Part shown: positions 56,580 to 64,000 of the stretch, piece by piece | How positions within the stretch are numbered: position 1 is the stretch's first letter | Layout: every line of letters starts with the position of its first letter | Notes under the pieces: generated by a model | What the model was told of the DNA's origin: nothing | Database searches by the model: none | Seen by the model: the letters and a program-made list of their open reading frames with translations, nothing else | Program-made: the position numbers and the translations under genes | Origin: Nymphaea colorata | Lineage: Eukaryota; Streptophyta; Magnoliopsida; Nymphaeales; Nymphaeaceae | Length of the DNA: 64,000 nt | Assembly (NCBI RefSeq): GCF_008831285.2 | Contig: NC_045142.1 | Location: forward strand, 14,449,354-14,513,353 | Direction: 5' to 3'

Positions 56580-58390
56580 CTTAAACACAATATATAAGCA
56601 TATTATTTATCCTTCAGTTCACTATCGTTTCACTTCAAAGCTACACTGATCTTCAAAATGCCAGAGAACTGTCTGCGGAACAGCTAGACAGTTTGGGAGT
56701 GCGATGCTTGATTGCTTTTGATTTAACCTCCCTACTAACAGTTGCCTTCTTAACATTATAACGCTCTGGCTTATAACTGCTCGAAGATAAAGCGCACATG
56801 TTCTCTAATACTTAATCAGACTCTCTTCCTAAATTGTAAGGAAAATAAAAAATGTGAAAGCATTCAGAATTATTAACCTCTCAACACATCATTAATTGGC
56901 AGACAAATAGGACCTGCACTTCATATATTTGTCGAGGAAGGTATCTGCCATTAGCAGGGAGTCGCTCTGCATTACAAGAGAAGCCGATATCCATAAAAAT
57001 TCTTGTTGGTAAGGAAGTGCTTGACAGAAATGTCATCGACGGAAGTGGTTGGATGACTAATGACTTGTCAATGACTACAATTTGTGGCTTCAATGCAATC
57101 ATTCATGGTATGCGCTTGTACGGAAGTCACAGAAATTGGGACAATCTTCAGAGTGGCACAGGCGCCTTGGGATCCTTTTTATGATCACGAAACCAACTTG
57201 CCCATACAAATGTTTGTTAAGAAGGTTGGGTTATTCTACAGCTCAATGTAATCGGACCATAAACATATAGAAAAGAATATGATTCGAATCACATATAACA
57301 TAACCATATATGGCTGATAGGGTATTGCTTCCAATTTGCGATCCGACAAGTTGCAAGTCCTATCAACATTTTTACATATAATTATATTGGACGTCCATCA
57401 AAATCAGATATCCATCTGGATTTGGTAGGAAATATCTTATTTTACATATAATCATTGGTCTTCATTTGGTATGATCGAACTGTTCCTTTTTTCTTTTTCT
57501 AGATTATGATTGGTTCAGCCATTTTTCTTTTTTCTTCACATTACTTTTCTTTTTTGATATTCTTTGTAGCGGGATTAGGTTAAAGATTTTGTCAATGTCA
57601 AGCTTATTTTTATATGTTTTTTCTAGTAGTGTATACTGTATTATCAATAGTATTTACATAAATTGTTGTTGAAATGCAAGGACCAAGGTGACGATGCAAT
57701 GGACGAGCATTAGTTTATGGTTGCTGGTGGCTGCTTGATCACTATCGTCATTATCTTCAACTCATGAACTTCAATGAAGAACATGAAAGTTTTGTTTTTG
57801 GTCACATAACTATCATGATATACATTTAGTTGTTTCCAGAAACTTATATCTAGACATCTTTGTATGGTTTGCATGTAACAAATTGAAAGCTTACTCTCCA
57901 ATTATGTTTTTGTGTTGTTCAAAATTGGATGATCTTTTCTTTTATAATATATGGGTTTTATGTCATTTATAATATTTGTAGGGAGAGAAAAAAAAGAATG
58001 AGAAATGACAAAGAGAGTATTTTGTTAGTTGGTATATTTTAAATTGTTTGTAGGCATAAAAAGAGCCAAAGAGAGTAATTTTGTTAGCTTAGATTTGTTT
58101 ACATATTTTATTAATTTTTTCATTATATGTTGATTTTAAGCCTCTCATGTGTAGAGAGAGAAAAAAAAAAGAAAAAGTGAGTGAATATTTTTATTTGTTT
58201 GTATTTTTAATATCTGAAATATTTTCCCGTCTCATGTGTAGAGAGAGAAAAGGAAAGAGAGAGTGAGTGAATATTTTTATTTGTTTGTATTTTTAATATA
58301 TTTTTTGAAATATTTTCCCGTCATATGTGAATTTTTTATTGAAAGAAAAAGAGTATTTTTATTAGGTCATACATTTTCATTTGCTTTATC

Positions 58391-58392
<2 letters not shown>
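56580..58392. other. Intergenic, no gene recognised
   Basis: AT-rich. A word GAGAGAGAAAA...GAGTGAATATTTTTATTTGTTTGTATTTTTAATAT is repeated near 58155-58210 and 58245-58300 as a diverged tandem pair. No gene motif. Confidence 0.5.

Positions 58393-58445
<53 letters not shown>
58393..58445. repeat. (TA)n microsatellite
   Basis: About 53 bp of uninterrupted TA. Confidence 0.95.
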
Positions 58446-58448
<3 letters not shown>

Positions 58449-58979
58449 ATAGAACAATGCAAAACATGTGTCAAACTTGTCCGTCTAATTAAACAAACAT
58501 TAAACAAAACAAGTTGAAAAATTTGTCCTTGCAAACAAATAATGAACATAATTACAGCTTGTTCATATAAACAAGGACTCTTCGTTTTCAAGACACTTGT
58601 TTTGACCTTGCAACCAAACGGATCAACTTAACCATTTGCTGCATAATTAATTCTTACCTTGGTTCTCAAGACGAAACTTGTTGTCCAAGCCAAATAATGC
58701 AGAAAATCATATGACACAGATATATATATATATATAATTCATTTGCAACTACGAGTGCATATACAGGCCTCCCAGAAAGGGTCGAGCTAACGTTTACATA
58801 CAGTAGCAGAGGTAATCTGAAGTAAACGGAGAAATGAAGTCACATAATTTCCCGCCCATTGCAATCAAAGTCCGAAAACAATTCCTTCACTGAAAGACAA
58901 CTTTCAGTCCCATGGGAAGGAACGTACATCATAAAAGTATAGAACCATACCAATGACCGTTTTACATGAAATACCAAGA

Positions 58980-59909
58980 CTACGTAAATGCAGAAACATT
59001 TTCGCCTGATGTAATACTCTTCAATTCCTTTGAGTGATCATCATTACTTATCCCAAGTGCATCTCGAAGCTCAGTCAACCAGAGCTCATGCTTCCACTTG
59101 TGTTCACCTTGGATATAAAGAGCCTTGAGAACCAAATGGTATGCAACTCTGTTAAGGTCCCTCTTGGACCCATATCCAGCCACGATTCCTGATTCACTTT
59201 CCCCAACACTTTTTGAACCCCTCAGATAAGGAACTCTAATAAAGAGAATATCATCAGGAAAGCTGTCATCAGCCAACAAGGTAGGATTAGTAGGTTTATT
59301 TGGTACGTCTTCAAGTGTTAATTTTCTTTTTATTTTAGGCAAGAAAACTGCAGCTCTCCTCTCAATTGTATCCTCGTGAGATTTTGCTTTGCACGGCTTC
59401 CTCCCATTATCAGTCTGAACTTCTGCCTTGTGAAGATTGCTCTGAGAGTCCATATCTTGATAGGCTGTTTTATCCGTGATCACTTCAGAGTAGGTTACAT
59501 GTCTGCGCTTTCTTCTGTATGAGTCAGGGTTTGCAGCAGGTACTCGAGTAATTTGGTCAAGGCTAACCTCATAAATTGGCCCATTGGTTTGTGTTGCCAC
59601 TGCCTGCAGCTCAAGGAAAGGACACTCAGACAGTCCATACTTTTGATTTGGTAACTTCTGCTCCATTTGAGGTCGCAGTTCGGAGGATATCAAGGCCTCA
59701 TTTTCCAAGCTTAGAACTGCAGGTGGCATTGCAGGTGGTGCCTCGTGCAAGAAGCTTTTTTTTCTGATAATAGGCAACTTTTGCTTTTTTGTGGACTGTG
59801 TCACTGAATTTATCGGAGTATCATGTTGCACAGACGAGCTTACAGCGTGGCAGAAGCCAGATACTGGATTAAATTGGACAGCCACTGGATGCATCATCAT
59901 TGCAAAGAC
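58980..59909 (-). CDS. ENT-domain protein, 3'-terminal exon (plant Tudor/Agenet-ENT family)
   Basis: 310 codons plus stop. The exon begins after a good acceptor (TTTTGTCTTTTCAAG) in phase 0 at VFAMMHPVAVQF. The middle is low in structure with basic patches (RRKRRH, KIKRKL) that could act as nuclear signals. Near the C-terminus a segment of about 50 residues (DLNRVAYHLVLKALYIQGEH, then LTELRDALGISNDDHSKEL) matches the ENT (EMSY N-terminal) helical fold. Plant proteins with ENT at the C-terminus usually carry Agenet/Tudor domains at the N-terminus and are chromatin-related; those exons were not found up to 64000 and probably lie to the right. An internal ATG near 59900 could act as a start, but the splice acceptor argues for a spliced gene. 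Confidence 0.78.
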   Translation of the reverse strand, partial: VFAMMMHPVAVQFNPVSGFCHAVSSSVQHDTPINSVTQSTKKQKLPIIRKKSFLHEAPPAMPPAVLSLENEALISSELRPQMEQKLPNQKYGLSECPFLELQAVATQTNGPIYEVSLDQITRVPAANPDSYRRKRRHVTYSEVITDKTAYQDMDSQSNLHKAEVQTDNGRKPCKAKSHEDTIERRAAVFLPKIKRKLTLEDVPNKPTNPTLLADDSFPDDILFIRVPYLRGSKSVGESESGIVAGYGSKRDLNRVAYHLVLKALYIQGEHKWKHELWLTELRDALGISNDDHSKELKSITSGENVSAFT

Positions 59910-61019
59910 CTTGAAAAGACAAAATGCCAAAAACGAAATTATGAATATTGCATTATTAACTTATTTATTAAGGCAACTAGTCCCACATGAAAGTATATAA
60001 GCATGTTATAGAATCACTTACATGGGGAACAAGCAATTAATAAGCTCCGTAATATTAAGCACTGTATATAGTATATACACAATTCTCAACAAATGAATGT
60101 TTTTCACATGTGTCCAATTCTGGAAGTATAAAAGAAAGGCAGTAGGAGGACCCAAAATGAAATCATATTAAATTAAAGACTTGGTAATAAAGTAATATTT
60201 TGTGAAAGCAAGGAAACAATTGAGTTATTGGTTTTTATGAAGATTTATGGAATTTTTGAAGTAAATTAGACAAGCTTAGAAATGAAGGAAATAGCCTAAA
60301 ATGGAAAACATCAATGGATGAGTAGATTTGGTCAAAGAGGTAAATGCAATTACATATATTATTTGAAATTTTGGATCAAGAAACAATAGGAAGAAATCCA
60401 CATCCAGATCAAAAGAGAAGACAAAGGTCAAATTCGTCCCTAGTCATGGCATGGTAAATATCAATAAGAAAAAGCAAAATTTTTACAGGGAGTCCAGTGG
60501 AATACACCAATGCCTCAAACAGAAGAGGAAAATGCCTGCGGATCCGGATAGATAGTCATCTTACTGAAACGTATCTAGGACACCCCTGTAAACCTGTGGT
60601 TGTGAAACAAGTTAAAGAACCGATCTTAAAACTCTAATATGGGCCAACATACCATAGTATGGGTGTTTATGGAAATAGAAGGACGTGTACTTTCTCTTCT
60701 AATTCACAGAGAATGATCCTAAATGCATTATTACTCCAAAAATACAAACAAAGAACCAAAGGTATTTGACTTTCCATTTACAGGATTACAAAACCTAGAA
60801 TCCTGTGACCTGGGTTGCCAAGGTGAACTGTGAGACCAAAAGCTCACATATAAGGTCAGAGTAATACCAATTTGGAAAGTTTGAGATGTTGAGGTCCGTC
60901 TCCAAAAAACGGGTTGAAGATCCAATCACTAAAGAGGAACTATGACCATTTTTCCACAGAAGGGTAAAATGAGAAAAGTAAAAACTTAAATTACATAAAT
61001 TCCTACTTGGGGTCCATAT
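59910..61019. other. Likely intron of the ENT-domain gene
   Basis: AT-rich without clear coding blocks. A short acceptor-donor pair near 60573-60601 on the minus strand could frame a 29-bp exon but is not supported by any motif. Confidence 0.4.
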
Positions 61020-61440
61020 CATAGTCACGAAAATGAAAAAACATTTTTTTAAAAAAAAGAATGTGAAAAATAAAGCCGAAAAAATGGCAAAAATGCCGTT
61101 TTTTGGAAAAAAAAATGCTGTTTTATTGGAAAAAATGCAGTTTTTCTTTAAAATACCAAAACAAAAAAAACATGAAAAATGAATTTTTTCACGTTTTTTC
61201 ACATTTTTTGCCAAACATTTTCTGATGCCAAACTGCTTGTTTCCATTATATAATTTTTATTTGTTGTTTATCTACTAATTTTTTTGATGTTATGATTAGT
61301 TTTTCATTTATTTTATTTTTCCCTATTTTTTAAGATTTTTAAAATTTAAAAAAATAATGCATTTTTCCTTTTTTTTAAACTGGTTGTATTATACTTAAAA
61401 ACCTCACTGTTTAGAATGCCAAAACATATTTATAACTATG
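61020..61440. mobile_element. T-rich hAT-like MITE, family CATAGTCAC, copy C
   Basis: Starts CATAGTCACGAAAATG and ends TTTATAACTATG. Flanks GTCCATAT and GTCTAGAT agree in 6 of 8. Interior parallels copies A and B (TGATTAGTTTTTCATTTATTTTA core). Confidence 0.68.
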
Positions 61441-62520
61441 GTCTAGATTCAGGAGCAACACAGTCGACCATCGGAAGCATATAGAGAGGATTTACATGAA
61501 TTGTTCCAGAAGAATGTACCTAGAGTTTCCTTGCAAAAACAAACAGATCTAGAATCCAAGATAGGATCAGAATAATAGGGAATGTTGCAGAACATGTAAG
61601 GGTGGGCATCGGGCCGAGCGACCCGGCCCGATAGCTTGGGTCTTGGCCCGGGCCCGGCCCGGCTCGGCCCGTCGGGGCGCTCAGCCAGGCCCGGACCCGG
61701 CACGGCCCGGCCCGCCCTCCTCACCCCTTTCCCCCCCGCCGGCCGCCCTCTCCCGACCCCCTTTCCCCCTCCCAACCCCCTTTTCCCCCGCCCTCCGACT
61801 GCAGCAACGGCAACAGCGACGGAGCCGACCCCCTTTCCCCCCACCCTTCGGCTGCAGCAATGGCGACGGAGGAGGGGGAGCGAAGAGGGAGACGGGAGCA
61901 GAGAGGGAGACGGGAAGGGAGAGGGAGAGGGGGAGCGGAGAGGGAGAGGGGTAGCGGAGAGGGAGAGGGAAGCAGAGGGGTGGGGACGGAGGCAGAGGGG
62001 GAGCGGAGAGGGAGAGGGGGAGAGGGAGACGAGGAGAGGAGAGGGAGACGGGGAACAGAGAGGGGGAGCTCAGAGCTGGAGCAACAAGGGAGAGGGGGAG
62101 CAGAGAGGGAGAGGGGGAGCGGGAGCAGAGAGGAGGAGGGAGAGGGTGAGGCGGAGCGGGAGTCGGGCCTGGCCGGGCTGCCGCCGGGCCGGCCTATCGG
62201 GCCCGGACCCGGGTCCGATCGGCCCAGCCCGGCCCGACGCCCAGGCTTAAGAACATGTAAGAAGAGAGAGGAGGAATAGGGACAAGGAGAGAGAGATGGG
62301 AGAGGTAGAACTAGTCCACTTAAATTACTTTAACCCTAATCGCAACTTAAAGGGATAAGCTAATAAAATTACATAGGAATCCACCATAATAAAGAAAAGA
62401 TAAAAAGGAACTTAAAAAGATTACCAAACTTGCAAAAAGCCCCCTCATGCCTATCAATATTTCTTTCCAATGTTCCCCCTCAAGCTCAAGCAGATATGTC
62501 TATCATGCTTAGCTTGTTAC
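61441..62520 (-). repeat. LTR-like sequence of a minus-strand copia, split by a GC-rich MITE
   Basis: On the minus strand this follows directly after the copia RNase H end and a polypurine-like CTTGAGGGGGA. LTR-like sequence runs from about 62475 down to about 61441 and is interrupted by the MITE at 61597-62249. The exact LTR end is not fixed. Confidence 0.55.
61597..62249. mobile_element. GC-rich hAT-like MITE (family TAAGG-TGGGC), copy 2, with perfect 8-bp duplication
   Basis: Left end TAAGGGTGGGCATCGGGCCG, right end GGCCCGACGCCCAGGCTTA. AGAACATG stands on both sides (61589-61596 and 62250-62257). The interior right half is a purine-rich tract of GGGAGAGG-type repeats (61865-62160). Overlapping Gly/Arg/Glu-rich frames here are composition artefacts. 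Confidence 0.9.
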
Positions 62521-62945
62521 AACATCTCAAAAACCCTGAATTGGCAATAGATATGGTGAACATGTCTACAACTTGGTTTTTAAATGTCCAAAGACTTGTA
62601 GAGATCTGCCCTGTATATGCATCATGTATATGGTAATATGCTTGCTCCTCTCATGAAACACAAGACTATTTGCTATATTGGCTCATATCATCAATATGGA
62701 GAAGGGTACACTCACTTGCAAATTGGGCAGAATGGATTTGATCCACATCATTTCAGATGTTGTTTATGCAATACCCCTATGTTCTAATTCAGCACTTGAC
62801 CTACCTGATATAGTCTGCTTTTTACTTCTCAATATGACTACGTTTCCCTGCAAAAAATACACAAAGTTCGATAGCAGACTTTTTGCCAGTAATAGATTCT
62901 ACATAGGCTGCATCGGAATAAGCAACTACTTCAAGAGCACCTTGT
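62521..62945 (-). pseudogene. pol: Copia RNase H and pol end, minus strand, broken
   Basis: The minus strand reads LEVVAYSDAAYVESITGKKS, CVFFAGKRSH, SGRSSAELEHRGIA and NSLVFHERSKHI, the RNase H landmarks of copia (usually YSDADWAGS ... SSxEAEYRA ... NPVFHERTKHIE). Stops and substitutions (Asp to Ala in the first motif) show decay. Its continuation lies beyond the MITE at 62954-63680. Confidence 0.82.
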
Positions 62946-62953
62946 TATTGAAA

Positions 62954-63680
62954 CAGTGGTATCTGTATCATACGATATGTATATATCATATAGGTTGGAA
63001 AAACCTATATGATATGGGTACAACACACAAAATGCTTATGTATCGTGCCCGTATTGGCTGTATCTTATGAGACAGCCACCATATCATGATACGGCCAATG
63101 CAGGTTGTATCTTATGATACGAGTCTGTTTTTCAAAAGGGGTTTGATGCCCTTTTTGTCAAGATTTCTTTTAAAAGTTCATCTTCCACTTTAAGAGCTGT
63201 GAGAAGGAGAGCTTTTGCTATTTTAAAGAGAAATCACCAATAAATCATCAATTTAAGGATGAAATACCATTTTGAAGGAATGATAATGAAGATGAAAAAG
63301 ATGATTATTATGTTGATTGATGATAATCATGATGTTGTTTAATCATAAGCATAATTTCGATCCTTATTTGACAGCAAACGATTATGAATAATATGTTTTG
63401 TTGTGATGTAAAAGACTTTTAAAGTTTAAGTAAACTTTACTTTATTAATGTGTCATCACTTATGAGTTATGAATGATGAATCATAAATGTTTATAATCTA
63501 TGTGATGAGTTATTTATAGAGAATACATTTTCTTGATTATTCAAGATTTTTTCTAATTTTTTTTATTTCTTAATTTTTATTAATTAAAAAAATAATTGTA
63601 CGATACACTTACGATACGTTACGATACGCGCATAAGTAGTCCTAACCGATACATGTCACTATATGTCTTTCACAACATTG
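62954..63680 (+). mobile_element. hAT-like MITE, family CAATGTT, copy iii
   Basis: Starts CAGTGGTATCTGTATCATACG and ends CTTTCACAACATTG. Near the left end is the inverted repeat CATATAGGTT / AACCTATATG (about 62988-63012). Flanks TATTGAAA and ATTTGAAC are only partly alike. It splits the copia pol of the flanking sequence. Confidence 0.75.
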
Positions 63681-63850
63681 ATTTGAACAACAATTCTTTC
63701 TTTAAAAAAGGACCAAGTATTTAAGAATCATCGTTGCCATTTCCCAATGCACTTGAGTTGGTTTGCCCCATGAATTGAATCTTACTCGTCACCAAGGAAA
63801 TATCAGGTCGAGTGACTATAAGACATAGCGATCACTGAAAAAGGAGAAAG
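63681..63850 (-). pseudogene. pol: Copia RT/RNase H connection, minus strand
   Basis: The minus strand reads WGKPTQVHWEMATMILKYL, a well-known copia segment just before RNase H (FMxxPTxxHWxAxxRILRYL). This continues the pol of 62521-62945 on the other side of the MITE and shows that the element runs further right. Confidence 0.75.
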
Positions 63851-64000
63851 AGTCATCCCCTCACCTCCAGAAAAAACGCAAATAAAAGCCAATAAAATGC
63901 TTTTCATGTATCTTTCATCTTGACGTTTTTTTTTTCAAAAATTTTCAAAAAAAAGTGTTTTTTCCCGCTTTTCATGGCTGACTTGTTTCAACGTTTGTCT
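63851..64000. other. A/T-tract-rich end of the window
   Basis: TTTTTTTTTC and CAAAAAAAAG runs recall the CATAGTCAC MITE family, but no terminal repeat is visible before the window ends. Confidence 0.3.

Noticed and set aside
60573-60601. Possible 29-bp minus-strand exon of the ENT gene with AG and GT borders
   Set aside because: Too short, no family motif and phase cannot be tested without the neighbouring exons.
61636-62279. Open frames of 103-204 codons rich in Arg, Gly, Glu and Pro
   Set aside because: They lie wholly within or overlap the GC-rich MITE and follow its GGGAGAGG and GGGCC repeats in several frames at once.

Overview
This is a plant nuclear genome window, almost certainly an angiosperm. 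Three host genes with spliceosomal introns can be read: peptidyl-tRNA hydrolase 2 (PTH2), a plastid-targeted P-class PPR protein of the AtPPR2/EMB2750 type, and the last exon of an ENT-domain protein. There is also an isolated receptor-kinase exon and a nuclear insertion of plastid rpoA. Everything else is transposons and their debris. The PTH2 introns (up to 12 kb) and the depth of TE nesting indicate a large, repeat-rich genome. The species cannot be fixed from this sequence.

Layout. 1-24.2 kb is the PTH2 gene on the minus strand. Six exons can be read (23614-23814, 17884-17942, 15050-15109, 2978-3047, 1993-2062, 1828-1854), all phase-consistent with GT/AG borders; the last exon lies left of the window. 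Its introns hold: an intact LINE ORF1 (1-1251, last intron); an almost complete young Ty1/copia element with 5-bp target-site duplications (5599-10922, intron 3); Ty3 and copia fragments (intron 2); and a three-deep nest of hAT-like elements, each with its own 8-bp duplication (18875-20767, intron 1). 26.4-36 kb is a decayed Ty3/gypsy element with long LTR-like repeats and a broken gag. 36.9-37.8 kb holds a plastid rpoA fragment joined to LINE reverse transcriptase. 39.5-42.4 kb is the two-exon PPR gene (minus). 44.5-47.4 kb is a TIR-bounded, Harbinger-like element that carries fragments of two host genes (a KH-domain gene and a coiled-coil gene), a Pack-type element. 48-52.1 kb is a decayed copia element with a 172-bp 5' LTR. 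54-56.6 kb holds a small hAT MITE, gypsy debris and a lone RLK exon. 59-59.9 kb is the 3' exon of the ENT-domain gene. 61-64 kb is a minus-strand copia end broken up by three MITEs.

Novelty. The clearest system-level signals are: (1) about 0.5 kb of PTH2 coding sequence spread over more than 22 kb; (2) a local community of at least five non-autonomous, mostly hAT-like families, several with verifiable 8-bp duplications and with a readable order of insertion; (3) the chimeric gene-capturing element; and (4) a duplicated 5' splice site in the PPR gene. No autonomous DNA transposase, CRISPR array, tRNA or rRNA gene was recognised.
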